DNA from: Lobosporangium transversale
Lineage: Eukaryota > Mortierellomycota > Mortierellomycetes > Mortierellales > Mortierellaceae
NCBI RefSeq assembly: GCF_002105155.1
Contig: NW_019028979.1
Coordinates: forward strand, 1,736,001 to 1,800,000
Direction of reading: 5' to 3'
Length of the DNA stretch: 64,000 bases
Position numbers and translations under genes: made by a program. Shown here piece by piece: positions 12,360 through 24,517 of this stretch. How positions within the stretch are numbered: position 1 is the stretch's first letter; each line of letters begins with the position of its first letter. The notes under the pieces are model-generated. The model saw only the letters and a program-made list of their open reading frames with translations. It did no database searches and was not told the origin of the DNA.

Positions 12360-14344
12360 GTAAAAAGAAAAAAAGAGCTCTAGTATTTGTTCATTCCAAA
12401 TACAGACTGGCCATCGTCAAATGTACTCCATTACATAGAATAAGACTACTGGATATGGTATGGAGTAAAGGAAAACGGCGTTCATCCATCATCTTTCGCT
12501 TTCTTTCTCTTTCTTTAATCATACAATTAACCTTGCAGCCTATTTGTCTTCTCTTCTTTTTAGTCTTAATGCTGAAGTTCGGCGACCAACATAAGACCAT
12601 GTATTCTATCAAGCGATAATGAACAAAGTATTTAAACAATAGCATTAACCTCGTATTTTAATAATAATTTTTAATTTTGTGGGGGGTAAAAGGAGTTACA
12701 AAGCGATGTTGTTCAATTATGTGCTATGAGTGATGAATTTCTATATTGGGGTTATCAGGCCCTGCCTCCACTGCTTCCGAGATTGGATGGTTCCAGTCTA
12801 GCTTACACTCGACACTTAAATAAAGGGCCTCGAGGTGAGGGAGAGCCTGAGCACCATTACTATTTCTTCCTACTTTTTTTTTTTTTCTTTCTTTCTTTCT
12901 TTCTTTCTTTCAAACTCGCTTTTTCAATGGAACCTCAGCTACTTCTCCCTAAAGTGTGAAAGGCCTTATTGAAGAAAAGTCTCATTTAGTCTCGTTCACC
13001 TTGCCCCTTGGATCTTGAAACGGACAACTTTGCCCGTTTAGAGATCAGTTTTCATCAACTCACTTATAGATCAGATCCAGTTCTCTTGCTTCCTACTAAC
13101 ATAAGAAGCGTAGAAAGCAACCGACTATTGACCCCTTGCCACCCATACAAGGCCACAGCTGTGATACATGGTGCCACGGACACAAGCATTAGAGAGTGTA
13201 CATCAAGGAAGTAAAAAAACATTACAAATCAATCAGCAAAAGTCATACCGATACAATACATTACGTCCCAATTTCACTTGCCTGCACTTACCAACATTCA
13301 CCGTTTTTCACTCCCCCTGTCCCTACCTCCTGTCCCCAGCCTATAGATAAACAAGGCGCCAAGTGCATACTTGGCTTCTTTTTTTCCTGAGTTAAGTGCA
13401 ATCTTATTCCAACACCTAACAGCAACAGCCGCATGCCAGATCCCTATTTAAAGCGAAGAATCTTCTCGAAACTGAGCTCCCCACTGCGAAAAGTATGCCT
13501 CTTGAATCAAGGGTGTCAACGCTTCCAATGCGTATTGATCCTCAAGCCTAAATACACACTAGTACGCTTTGTAGCACCATTTATCAACTTGTCTACCTCG
13601 ATCTCTTGTCGCAACATTTATATCTCCGTTCGCTCTCGTTGTTTCTCAGCTTTGGATCTCACTAGTCATGCTTCTCAAATTCATTATTGTTTCCAACAAT
13701 CAACTACAAAATGTCTATAGCCTTAAAAGATATTTTTTTTTTAAAAAAAAAAAGAAAAAAAAAAAAAAAAAAAGAAAAAGAAAAAGAAATTACAGATAGA
13801 CCATAGCTCAAAAAGTCTCGGATGACTGTATCAACAGCTACTACAAAAAGCCCTCCTTCTAAGACGAAGAGCCCCTTATTGTTTATTTGACACAGTCTCT
13901 AGACTATTCATCTACTGAGCTTTAAGTAACAATCACTAGGGTTGGATGACAAAGAACAAAGCATCCGAGAATGGAGTAGGATCACAACACAACTTCGACA
14001 GAGCACGTGGGTGACAGAAGCAAATAAACTTTTATAGGATAACACATTTGAATGAACAATTTTGAACGTTTCTGTTTAATGCATCGAGTAATAGAGAATA
14101 CACAGGTAATAAAAAGTAAGAAATTAAAAAAATTAAAATAATGAAAATCAAAAACAAAAAAAGCAAGAATTGAGATCAATGCTGAAAGGAAATTGATCAA
14201 GAAATGAAAGAAATAATATAAAGTAAAAAGAAGGATATCTTTGCTACTCATCGAGATATATCGGAGTTATCTTCAAGGTAAAGTACATCTTAGTAAACAA
14301 CTTGAATCCTGTACAATTTTTTTCTCATTCATCTATGTTATTTC
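12360..14344. other. intergenic, no gene supported
   Basis: Several short open frames occur (for example 12726-12959 and 13433-13720), but none has a recognisable domain, convincing splice context or family pattern. Low-complexity parts are a CTTT microsatellite (about 12888-12911) and a T-run/A-run pair (13732-13790). It separates the 3' ends of the NAGLU gene (plus) and the FYV7 gene (minus). Confidence 0.45.
12880..12911. repeat. T run and CTTT microsatellite
   Basis: A T run passes directly into at least five CTTT units on the plus strand. Confidence 0.85.
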
Positions 14345-15724
14345 TTATGGCTTTTGCGGTCGTCCCTTGCCACGTTGTCCTGGTACACGTGAAGTGTTCC
14401 CCTTCACTTCCTGCTTGATCTTTCCAAGCATCATCTTGATCTGGTTGGAAAGTACAGGTTGGCCACGAGAAGTCTTCTCACGCATCTTCTTAGTCGTCTT
14501 CTCACGTTTCGCGTAGTATGCATCCCGACCCTTCTTAGCCAAAGCTCTCTCGCGCTGTGCTTTCTATAAAACCAAGGGAAGAGAGGATCCCATTAGAATA
14601 AGTATGTTATCAAAAGCCAGTTAGGCGAGTGTAAAGAGAAAAAAAAAAAAAAAAAAAGGATTATATTTAATACAGAAAAGACGTACTTCACGAGCTTCCT
14701 GTATAGCCTTCTTCTCAGCTTCTCGCTTCTCAATCGCAGCCTTGAAGGGATTGGGCTTTGCAGCGCGTTTAAACGTTCCGTCTTCTTGCTTGCCTGATTT
14801 GCCTGATGGCTTTGTTTGTTTGTCGTTACTTTCTTTCGCTCCTCTTGATTTTGTTGATCCTTTACCATTATTTGCTTCTTCTCCGTCATCATCCTGCTCT
14901 TCGCTGTCTTCTTCTGATTCTAATTGGTCTACCTCTTCATCTCCATCTTCATTCTCATCCTTGATCCCTTCATTCATCTCTTCATCTTGGTCTTCCTCTT
15001 CTTCATCCATATCACTTCCATCTTCCTGACCTTGTCCGCTGTTGTACGCCACTACATTGCCTTCATCATCGATTGTTTTTTCACCAAAAATCTGTTAGAG
15101 GATAAAAAAGAATACAAACGCATCAGCAAATAGTAAACATGTTTAAGAGTGACTTAACGGTCGTCACCAATCTGATTGCTACATGCTATAATACAATCCT
15201 ACAACATTATATACCTTCTTGTAAAATTCTGGGGTATTTTGCTCCTCCTGCTTCAACACCTTGGCGTACTCCTTCTTGACTTTTGCCTTATGGATTAGTT
15301 CCGCTTTTAATTTCTTGGCTATTCCAAGCATTGAAGAGAGATGGAAAAAATAGTTACAATAATTCTTGTAAGTGGTCAAGGAGTATAGGCGAAGGCACAC
15401 ATAGAGATAGATAAATCGACTGATCTTTTTTTTTTTTTTTTTTTTTTTTTTCCTACCATGTCCTTTATATGCGTCCGATCCCATGTGGGCTCTAGCCATG
15501 GGGTTGAAGCCCTTCTTCTTCTTATCTACAGGTTTTCCTACGCCGCCATTCTTTTTAGTGCTAGGCCTTGTAGAATCTTTCTTGTATTGGCTATTATAAT
15601 TGTTGTTCGTGCGCTTTGCGACACGCTCACCGGTCTCTTTACGATCCCTACGAGGAGCTGGTCCACCACGACCGCCGCGTCTTCTCTCAAGAGAATCTCT
15701 AGGCAAGCCAAGAGGTTTAACCAT
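14345..15724 (-). CDS. FYV7: rRNA-processing protein FYV7 (CCDC59/TAP26 family)
   Basis: Small basic nucleolar factor; yeast Fyv7 is needed for early 18S pre-rRNA processing. Four exons (minus): 15724-15457, 15318-15215, 15091-14687, 14563-14345, giving 331 residues with agreeing phases and GT-AG introns. The N-terminus is Arg/Gly/Lys-rich. Exon 2 encodes the helical 'KVKKEYAKVLKQEEQNTPEF' stretch, and exon 3 a long Glu/Asp-rich acidic region (about residues 150-195). The C-terminus carries the family hallmark 'KTSRGQPVLSNQIKMMLGKI', like the 'RTKxGQPVM....LL.KI' ending of Fyv7 homologues. It is longer than yeast Fyv7 (151 residues), the excess being the acidic and basic low-complexity parts. 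The name rests mainly on the C-terminal motif and overall basic, coiled composition. Confidence 0.8.
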
Positions 15725-16245
15725 TTCTTTTTATCTTTATTATTATTATTATTATTATTATTGAGGATGAGAAATAGAGAAATAAATGAACAGCGAAAAA
15801 AAAAAAAAAAAAAAAAAAAAAAGGTTTTCAGGATAGATTTAAGAACGATAGTAGGAATGACAAACTAATGTGTGTGCATGGACACAAATGCATTGCTTTA
15901 AAAAAAAAAAAAAAAATGTTTGTTTACACTTTAAAAACTAACTTTACGCCAGTCACAATAATTTGTGCTTATGCGATGCGATATTTTTAAACACGCCAAT
16001 GGCGCGTTGGTACACAAACATCAATGGCTGTTGTGGGCGAATAATTGGAGGTTGATGAGAAGAATGTCAATGCTTCATGCTCCATGGTAATTTAATCTTT
16101 TCTCTTTCTTCTCGCATTGACTGGCTCCTGAAATCAGGGAAGCACCTATCCTGCCTATTTGACCCCTTTTCTTCAAGTGCTAGGGCCCACATCACTTCTA
16201 ACGCTTACTCAATTGCTATCATCTTATCACGTTTGCTCCATAATA
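15725..16245. promoter_or_regulatory. divergent spacer between FYV7 and kelch gene K1
   Basis: Start codons on opposite strands lie 521 bp apart. An ATT microsatellite (about 15737-15762) and A runs (15797-15822 and 15900-15916) lie in it. No TATA box or known operator could be recognised. Confidence 0.4.
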
Positions 16246-17921
16246 ATGTCGACTTTGAATCCTCTTTTACCCCTTCTCTTCTCCTTATTCGCGCTCCTCA
16301 AGGACGTGTTCGTGCAGGGCCAAGCCCTTCCAACAGATGCATCCGAAATGGCCTTTGCACGCATTGGCTCAAGACTGTATATCCAAGGTGGTCGACGCAT
16401 GACCTCCCGTACAGTATTGACTCCCATCTCCCAGTTCATCTCGTTTGACCTCTCCACATCTTGGCCTGTCACTTCACCTTCATGGAAAGCTCATGCCAAC
16501 GCCGGGGCGCCAAGTATCCATCTTACAGCTGGGACGGGATCTGCAGATAATCAAACATTTTTTGTGTACAAAGCGGATCAAATCAGCTTTAGTATTCATC
16601 GTATCGACGTCAACGACCCCAATTCCACGTGGGCTGTCGCCACACTTGAACACCCTGATATATTTTCTGCAGCAATTCGTCCTGTACTTGATTCGAGAAC
16701 TGGGCGGGTTTACATTGCTGGAGTAAACTCCATGAATGTATTCGACCTGACCAAATATAATTGGCTACCATCCACTCCTGCCAATTCACCGACTTTGGGT
16801 TATGGTGGAGCTGTGTACAACGGTGCTCGAAACTCCATTATGTATCATGGCGGGTACCATGGGGAATGGCAACAGGGCACAACCGCTTTTCTTACAGAGT
16901 ACTTTATTGATTTAAGTCGTTGGTCAACTTTTGTAGGGATCGGATATTCAATCTCTTTCTCTCTCTCTCTTGAGTAAAGCCTCAGATATGCATCCATGGA
17001 AATCTCTTACCAACTCACAATCTATTCAAAACACTATTCTAGCTTACGAATGGAGATATCCCAGGCATAAGATCCGACCACTGTATGGCTATCAGTAAGT
17101 TGTATCCTCTTTTTTGAAGTGGTGGCGGATAGCCCTAATGACGGCTTTAATATTTGCGCCATGTTCATTCATCGTCTTTTGGTTTATCAATAGCCGAGGA
17201 TAATAGCAAGATTGTTATTTTCGGAGGTCGTGTCCCATTGGCTCCAAATTCAACTTCCTCCAGCGAAAGCACCTTTTCAGAAGAGTTATTTGTACTAGAT
17301 ATTGCTACATCGTCTTGGAAAAAGGGACCCAACGCAGCTATTAAGCGCGGCTACACAGCATGCATCATTGTAGGAGATCAGTTCCTGGCTTGGGGCGGAT
17401 ATAATGACAATCTGGTTGTCTCAGGACCGCCCATTGTGTTCGATCTGACGAAATTTGAATGGGCCAACACCTATACAGCTCCAATTTACAATCAAACTCA
17501 TCAAACCCAGACTCAGACCATCACTGGATCACAAACGCCTTCATCCACTCAGTCACAACCTACTCAAACAGGAGAGCCTTCGGCTACCAATAAAGAAGCT
17601 ATTATAGGCGGTTCTGTAGGAGCCTTGGCCTTGATAGTTATTATTGCAGGTTTGATCATCTACAAACGATGGCGCAGAGGGAAAAGCCAAGGATATAGTG
17701 TCCCTGAAGAGAAGGGCTTCAATCAATACGATGATTCCTGTGCGCCCGAATACCTGCGAAATAGTATGACCGAGCATGTCTACTATAATTCAAATCCGAC
17801 TCGCGGTCCACAGTTGATGACGAGACGTAATCCTCAGGAAATGACCCCTATGACACTCTATCAAGGCCAAATTCCTCAAGAGTCGTTTGTTGCCAATGTA
17901 ACTCATGGAACACAACTTTAG
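16246..17921 (+). CDS. kelch-type beta-propeller single-pass membrane protein (K1)
   Basis: Three exons: 16246-16932, 17043-17094 (only 52 nt) and 17194-17921, giving 488 residues. Intron 1 is phase 0, just after 'RWSTF'; intron 2 is phase 1. Order of parts: hydrophobic signal peptide (about 1-26), a propeller with kelch-like blades such as 'FARIGSRLYIQGG', 'KIVIFGGRV' and 'ACIIVGDQFLAWGG', a Thr/Ser/Gln-rich stalk, one membrane helix (about 382-403, core 'VGALALIVIIAGLIIY'), a basic stop-transfer 'KRWRRGK' and a polar cytoplasmic tail of about 85 residues. This predicts an ectodomain outside and a tail inside the cell. The ligand is unknown; kelch propellers bind proteins or sugars. Same architecture as K3, K6 and K7, but clearly the most divergent of the four. 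The ATG at 16246 was chosen because it places the hydrophobic segment at the N-terminus; an upstream in-frame ATG at 16159 is less likely. Confidence 0.8.
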
Positions 17922-18029
17922 CGCTAAAACTACATTTCCACCCCACTTTGTAAACACTCATGCATGTATATAAAATACCCCTTCATTTCTGTATTACAAT
18001 AAGTTATAAAATACTCACATCGGGTTACG

Positions 18030-19110
18030 AATGTGTGGATCAAAAGAGGTTCCTGATGGCTTATATGGGAAAGCAATCGTCGAAGATGTTGTCTATAACA
18101 ATGTCGGGGCACCATTCCTGACAGGGCACAGGCGCAAAATGGACTAAAACTGGAGTTACCTTTTGGAATACTCGATCGATGCCAACTCATGGTTATTTTT
18201 TGTAAGTGCCTACTACATTTATTTCAACCTCTACTGTCTTTAATAAGACGATCAGGAAAGCATCTTTCTAGATTCAGTATGATTATTGACTTTGTCCAAC
18301 CCACTGCCTCCTGTCTATGCCTTCCTTTAGAACGTAATAGGAGAGGTACCAACTACTAGACGTCAAGACTGCATGGCCATCGGCATTGTTTTACTATAAT
18401 TCTTAGTCCTTTCATTCATGTCATATCTGTGAATGTAACCCACATGAACAATAGTTCTAATAAGTGTGCTTTTATACTCCTACTTCCTTGTGCTTTGTAA
18501 ATGATGGATGCAAATGGGACCAAGATTGCTGTCTTTGGAGGCATTCCCGGGTGGGCGGAACCACCTACTCCTGTACTACATGTACTAGACCTTAATTCGA
18601 AAGAGTGTAGAAAGGCTCCTAATGCGACCTCGCCTTGCAGCTTTCCTGCTTGTGCTCTGGTTGGGGACCAGTTCATAATCTGGGCTAACCAGAACCCACA
18701 TAATCCAAGTGGTGATGGATCGATGCTACTATTTGATCTATCCAAGTTCAAATGAGTTACCTGCTACCCGCAAAACCTATATAACCGAGTCTCGAGGACC
18801 TTCAATGGCATCTGGGCTTTCAGCCCTAATGGAGAATAAATTTCCAGATATTGATATTGGAGCCATTGTAGGGGGAGTAGTCGGAGCCTTCGCTGTTATA
18901 GCGATCGTTCCAGAGGTGCTTATCAGATGACGGAAGCAAAAGGACCAGAAGAACGACATCACTGAAACGAAAGATGTCAAGCAAAAACAAAACTCCAGTT
19001 TATAGTCCTCAGCTCATAGACAACACCTCATGTTATCCCCAGCAAATCACTATTCTAGGTTAGGATCCGCATGGAGAGCCTGCTCCAGAATACGAAGGAC
19101 CATCCATCCG
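18030..19110 (+). pseudogene. truncated kelch membrane protein copy (psi2), K6 type
   Basis: Remnant closely related to K6. It starts inside exon 1: the part around 18110-18200 gives 'YLLEYSIDANSW', matching 'YLLEYSIDTNSW' of K6, but with an in-frame TAA just before. The middle exon (about 18331-18385) is recognisable. Exon 3 (from about 18503) reads 'DANGTKIAVFGGIPGWAEPP', identical to K6, and stays open to a TGA at 18753-18755 where K6 has 'FEWV'. Frameshifts and stops then break the stalk, membrane helix and tail. The signal peptide and most of the first propeller half are missing. Intron sequence before exon 3 also matches K6, so the copy arose from genomic DNA, not from an mRNA. Confidence 0.85.
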
Positions 19111-19119
19111 CACATGAAA

Positions 19120-19302
19120 AAAATAAAAAGTCGACATTTGATGAGAAATGTGGCTGTATTGAAAAGTCTAATCAATGAGAAGGATGAGCAAAGAGCACTT
19201 GGCTCATGTCATGGCTCATGCATTCTCTTGATTCTCGTTTCCTTATCATCTTTTCTCATGTCACAGTTGATGCTGATTTGTTGACAAAGCAAAGACTGAA
19301 TC
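19120..19302 (+). promoter_or_regulatory. conserved 5' flank of K3-type kelch genes
   Basis: The stretch (about 19153-19260) carries AAAAGTCTAATCAA, then GGATGAGCAAAGAGC and a CTCATGTCATG element. Near-identical blocks precede K7 (reverse strand, about 63480-63590) and psi5 (reverse strand, about 56280-56410). Retention outside the coding region could reflect promoter constraint or simply recent duplication; the sequence alone does not tell them apart. Confidence 0.6.
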
Positions 19303-20942
19303 ATGGCTTCCTGCTACTCTGTTTCCATCGTTTCCTCTCAAGCCGTATCATTGTTTTTTTATATATTTCTGTTCTTGGTCCCCTATCATGCTTCAACTGT
19401 TGGCGCTCAGACAAGGCCTGAGGCAAATTCTCGTGTGCCCTTTGTTCAAATTGGTTCGAGACTCTTTGTCCAAGGTGGGCCGTTTGATACTAGGGACGGA
19501 CCATTTTTCTCTCTTGATCTCGCAGCTTCATGGCCTCTTGATGCTCCCGCTTGGACTGCTCACAACTACGGAAAATTTGGAGACCAGCGGATGTTTTATG
19601 GCGTAGGCGTCAACCAAACACTTTACATGTTCAATGAGTATCTTACCAATACAGCTTATCGAGTCAGTATTACTGATACGAGTGCAAAGTGGAGTCCTAT
19701 TCATGTGCGAACGCCAGATGGATGTCTATCCACATCGGGCCTTACCATAAGCCCTCGAACTGGAGTATTTTACAATTTTCCCGACAACGGCGGTATCATG
19801 TGTCTGCTTAGTAGCTTTGAAAGGGGATGGGAGGGCCGCCTTGTCACTAATGGCACATTACTGGAGGAGAGCAACTTTGACGGTATTACTTATAACAGTA
19901 ACAGGAACAGCATTATGGGGGGCTTCAAACTTAAAGAGACTACATCAGTAGCATACATTACAGAATATCGGATCGACTCAAACTCATGGTCAACTTTTGT
20001 AAGTGCCTCAATATCGCTTTTTGCAAATCTTATTGTTTTTACTGAAAAATGAAAACAGGAGAACAGAAAATTGATGTCTCATTAAATGAAGGCCTACTAT
20101 TCAATACCTTTAGTCTGTAAAGGGACAAATGCCTACCACGAGAGAGGGGAATTGCATGACCATCAGTACGTTTTCCCTATTTCGAACAATTCTTGGATAT
20201 CGGCTCCCCGGTATATCATTTATTCATTAGTACTTTTATTTTCTCGCCATCTTTAGATGAGGATAGTACAAAGATTGTTGTCTTTGGAGGCCTCACCCCT
20301 GCATCTAGTGGTCCTATAGGCTTTAACATCCCTTCATCAGAAATCTTTGTTCTCAATCTCAATTCGGGGGAGTGGAGGAAGGGTCCTAATGCAGCTGAAC
20401 CACGGGCCAGTGCTGCCTGTGGCCTTGCTGGTGATCGGTTTGTAGCCTGGGGTGGTGAAAAAGATCCGACGAGCGACCCATATGATTCGATCGTTGTGTT
20501 TGATCTGACCAAGTTTGAGTGGCTTAAGGCTTCCTCAGACGACCATCCATCTTCTACACCCTCTTCCGGCCCAACATCTTCAGGTGTCCCTACAACTAAG
20601 GCTTCAAATACTAATATTGGGGCCATAGCAGGTGGAGCAGTAGCAGGGTTAGTCTTGGTAGCATTGATCGTAGCTGTCCTCATCTATAGAAGACGAAAGC
20701 AAACATCAGGTGAAGAGCATGGACTCATTGAGCCGAAGAAGGTGAAGCAAATGGACAACCCTAAAAGGTCAAGTGAAGACGAACCACAACATAAGAATGA
20801 GCTCACATACCGTAATCCCCACACTATCTTATCACCACGCAGTCCTCAACAGTATCCTTACTTGGGGCGTGATCCTCAATGGACGCCTAACCTCGCTCAT
20901 GACCATGCACAGGGCCATGCAGATCGTATTGTAGAAGCATAA
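19303..20942 (+). CDS. kelch-type beta-propeller single-pass membrane protein (K3)
   Basis: Three exons: 19303-19998, 20114-20165 (52 nt), 20257-20942, giving 477 residues, with splice positions and phases equal to K1, K6 and K7. Parts in order: signal peptide (about 1-35, ending near 'STVGAQ'), ectodomain with blades 'FVQIGSRLFVQGG', 'FSLDLAASWPLDAPAWTAH', 'KIVVFGGLT', 'EIFVLNLNSGEWRKGPNAAE' and 'ACGLAGDRFVAWGGE', a Pro/Ser/Thr stalk, a Gly/Ala-rich membrane helix (about 371-393, core 'GAVAGLVLVALIVAVLIY'), the basic 'RRRKQ' stop-transfer and a tail of about 84 residues rich in Pro, Asp and His. Closest relative in the window is K7, the match extending into both flanks. Function is unknown; a cell-surface sensor or adhesion role is possible from topology only. 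Confidence 0.85.
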
Positions 20943-21180
20943 TCTGAAGGTTTAATAGCGTGAGCTATAGACATCTACTTTATATGATGCATATGATACC
21001 AGAATACCTTTCACATTTACCTCTATATAGACAATAAACTTAGATTAATAGTCCAGAAGCAAGCCATGGTTTGCTCTCAGCAGCAAGTCAATTTCAATCT
21101 GCGAACTTCCTGGCTAGAATCAGCAATGAACTAATAGCGACCAATAAGTTCGCATAATTTGTTCCGACAAATGGTAATGG
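20943..21180. repeat. 3' flank repeat shared by kelch genes
   Basis: The reverse complement of about 20943-21175 matches about 61565-61795 (downstream of K7) over its full length with only scattered differences. Weaker matches are seen at about 52980-53130 and 54480-54690. This marks how far the gene duplication reached beyond the stop codon. Confidence 0.75.
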
Positions 21181-21276
21181 TCAAAGATTATAAGAAAATG
21201 CGCGAGGGAAAGATAAGAGAACGTGCTTGTGTAAACAGACAGAAAGAGTGCAGGGAGGAAGCTCATTTTTCCTCAT

Positions 21277-21307
<31 letters not shown>

Positions 21308-21956
21308 CCTCTTTTGTTGCTGCAATCCATGACTTTAGTAAGTTAATTGGCAAATTCTGGTATGGTAAGCCCCAACAGCTACTCAAGAAAGCGCACTTCT
21401 GCAGCGGACTATTCCCTTTGAGATCAACTTTTCCCACTTTCACTTTCTCTATGTTCTTTCTAAAAAAGTAAGATCGTCAATCTCAGAATGATAACAGCTC
21501 TAGCTGTTTTGGATTGAAAAACTCAAGTATGATTCTGTAATAACAATCGACATACTCGGCGTCAAGGACTGTGGGCTTTCAGAGCTTGTCGATGAACGAT
21601 GGGCTCTTCCTGCCGCCATGGCTTGACCATGATGGTGGGCATAGAGCCCTTACAAGCTGTAGATATACACACTCGGCTGATGTATTCAAGCAACGTTTTT
21701 GAAGCCTCTTCATGAGCCATGCTAGGAAGGCTCTGCTTGCATGATTCAATGACCTCCTAAAAGTGGCTTAAGACTAAGTTGAGGAGCTTCTTGGTCTTTG
21801 AGCTACATTTGTTGCCTACACCTTTCATATAGATCATCAAGGCAGTGATAATTAATAACAATTAGAAATTCGTGTTTTAATTAGCTGATAGGGATTTACT
21901 TCCGCCTACGCACCAAGACTAGACAGAGTGATTATAGTCTTTTTTTTTCTGCCCTC
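21181..21956. other. intergenic, no gene seen
   Basis: Contains a T run of about 27 nt (near 21281-21307) and otherwise unique sequence with no supported reading frame. Short leucine-rich fragments near the right end might be the worn 3' end of the next pseudogene. Confidence 0.45.
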
Positions 21957-23390
21957 CTATACTCCTGTATGTGCTGCAATCTTATCAGATCTGAGTACTA
22001 ACGAATACAGACTCTTAAGGCTAGTCAGTTCATCCAAGCTTATCCTTTGTCTCAAGTTGAATGTTAAATGAAAATCTCTTATTAAAGCCCGCGATAATTC
22101 CCGAGCTGCTCTTCGCAACCGCTCATACGCAATATGTGCCTTTTCCATGCCTTCTACAGTCGCTTTATCATCATCAACCTCAAGATTGAAATTCATGTAA
22201 AGCAGCTCAGTCTTAACCCACTCTGTGCCATTAGCGATTTCTGTCACTTTAATTGGAGGTCCCTACAGCCTCTTCAGACGTGGGCAATTGGATAAGATCG
22301 CTTGAGCAGCACCACATCCTCGGCAATATAAATCGCAGCTCAGCAGCTCAATTGTATCGTAGAGCCTCCGCTCCCTTTTTTTCGTACTGCGCATCCATTA
22401 TCCCCAATCTCTTGTTCCTCTGTCAGCAATTCTCGAATAGAGAGTGAGCCGAATTGATAAGACGCGATGTCTAGGCATATTACCTTGGTCATCTGTCTGA
22501 GAAGAACTGTCATTTCCTCGCCCTTTATTGTGGTTGAAATATATATATCTGACAGATTTGTCATTGTGAAGGGATGATGAGTAAGGAATGCTGCCCTGAA
22601 GAAATCAGACATTTCCGTTGTTGCTTGAGCGCAGCCTTCGATAATTTGGAAATCCCACTTTTCGAAAGCGGTGAAATAGCAATGAGTATAACCTTGGACT
22701 CCTCCTAGTCAACACGCCAGGGCAATACGATGATGTGTGCTGGCGTGGAGGGCAGAGTATTAGGACATCTCGAAATCGTAGTGCCCTCACACTTGGGAAA
22801 ACGTATTCATCCTTGCCTTCATTCAAACAGTTGGAAGGCAACTGATCGATGTTTACTTCGAAGAAGTCCAAGCTCGAAACATTCTTACAGACTTGAAAGA
22901 ACAGACTGACTTCGTCGCCAAATTTATCTACTCTACGAATGCTCAAGACTTCAAGGTGAGCGAATTCCAGCAGCGCCTCCCATATCTTTTGTAGACTTGA
23001 ACAGATGATTGTAAATTTAGTGATGGTGGAACAGTGAGACTTGATCAAGTTGGAAATCTAATACGGATGAGATGAATCATAGTGTCCATATACAATGGAT
23101 TGGAGACACCTACAATTCTGCAATGACATGTATTCTTCTGGGAAGAATTACCGAAACTCAAGTTCCTTAATATATCTCTTGTGTTTCTGCGGTGCTTCGC
23201 CAGTGGGAACACTTTGGATGATCAATAATGATCTTTCTCCATACGAATTTGACAAGTATATTGTGGAAAATCTTGGAGACGCGAATTCAATGAGATCCTG
23301 TTGACCTAGAAAACCACCAATAATTAAAATGATTTCTGGAGCAGCCAAGGGATTCAGTTTAATGCTGCCATGTTATGAGTAATGATGAAG
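21957..23390 (-). pseudogene. decayed F-box/LRR protein gene
   Basis: Read on the minus strand the copy begins near 23385 with 'LNPLAAPEIILIIGGFL', the F-box start typical of this fungal family ('NPLELPEIL..VGxFL'). Pieces in three frames then give LRR-like sequence: 'LEFAHLEVLSIRRV', 'LRQMTKVICLDIASYQFGSL', 'AQAILSNCPRLKRL' and 'LDELTSLKSLYSLVL'. At least four lesions are visible: a frameshift near 23150, a stop near 23060, a frameshift near 22670, and a TAG right after 'LKRL' near 22255. Order and spacing agree with one full-length ancestor, so this is one dead gene rather than several small ones. F-box proteins select targets for SCF ubiquitin ligase; no working product is expected here. 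Confidence 0.75.
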
Positions 23391-24095
23391 ATTGAAACTC
23401 CGGGCAGGGATGAACATTGTATTTACTGATTTCTATCCAATAAGATTTTTTATTTAATGTGCTCAAAACTTTAGCCTTTGAAAGAATTGCAGCTTATCAG
23501 ATTTTCTGTTCTTTCCCTCTTTGAACCGCTCACTTCAGGAATCACTCCCAACGCTCACTCTGCATTCTTTGTCAAAGCACCGTAACTAATGCTTGGATTG
23601 CCAAAAACTCGGCATGTTCTAGTCTATAGGGTCTTCAGTCTACTAAGCAGTGTAATGTGAATGTATACATATGTATATATGTATATGTACGCATATTTTC
23701 ATCTACGAAGAACCATCTGTGGTTTCATTTGCGCCATCAAGCTTCGTGGGGACCTGATGACACACTTTCCAAAACAGACTAACCAGAATGAGAGCGCAGT
23801 GCATTTGTGCATATATACCTGAAGAGGAGTACAGTAATTATATATATACAATTCTCTTTTTTTTTTTTGTGGGAACTCATCTAATTTCTACGTGATTGTT
23901 CCAGTAGAATGAGAATGTCTTTGAAACATCTTATACATATATATACATATATAATGTTTTCCAAATTTACTCTCCTATCGCTGCCAGATCGGTAGCTGAA
24001 CGGCTCTTGCAAAGTATTGTAAGACCATAACCTATTAAACACCTTTTTTTTTTTTTAGATTCATTCACCGTAATAGAATTCAGAATCACTCAGGC

Positions 24096-24147
<52 letters not shown>

Positions 24148-24477
24148 GGGATTGCCTGATTTAGCATAACAAAAGGGAGAAAAAGGTGGTTACCGGATCA
24201 TGTGTGCAGGTCGATCTTTAGAAATAAAAGAAAGTAACGAATGATAAGCTGTTCAAGGAACATGATGAATGCAATGAACCATCTACAAATGATACAGATG
24301 ATATATATACACATGTATATAAATGACGGCCATTTTTTTTTTTTTTTTTGTTTTGTTTAAATCAATGATACAACTATATACAGTATACATGGTGAGTTCC
24401 AAAGTTCTATGGACCAAACTATATTGACCGTAATAAACCTTGAATAATGACGATGTCTCCCAATTGCATCTTTTGCA

Positions 24478-24517
<40 letters not shown>

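Noticed and set aside
13433-13720. 95-codon open frame between the NAGLU and FYV7 genes
   Set aside because: No family pattern, no splice context, and the composition looks like random translation.
14621-15029. Plus-strand Ser-rich open frames opposite FYV7
   Set aside because: They are mirror images of the acidic GAR/GAY codons of FYV7 exon 3.
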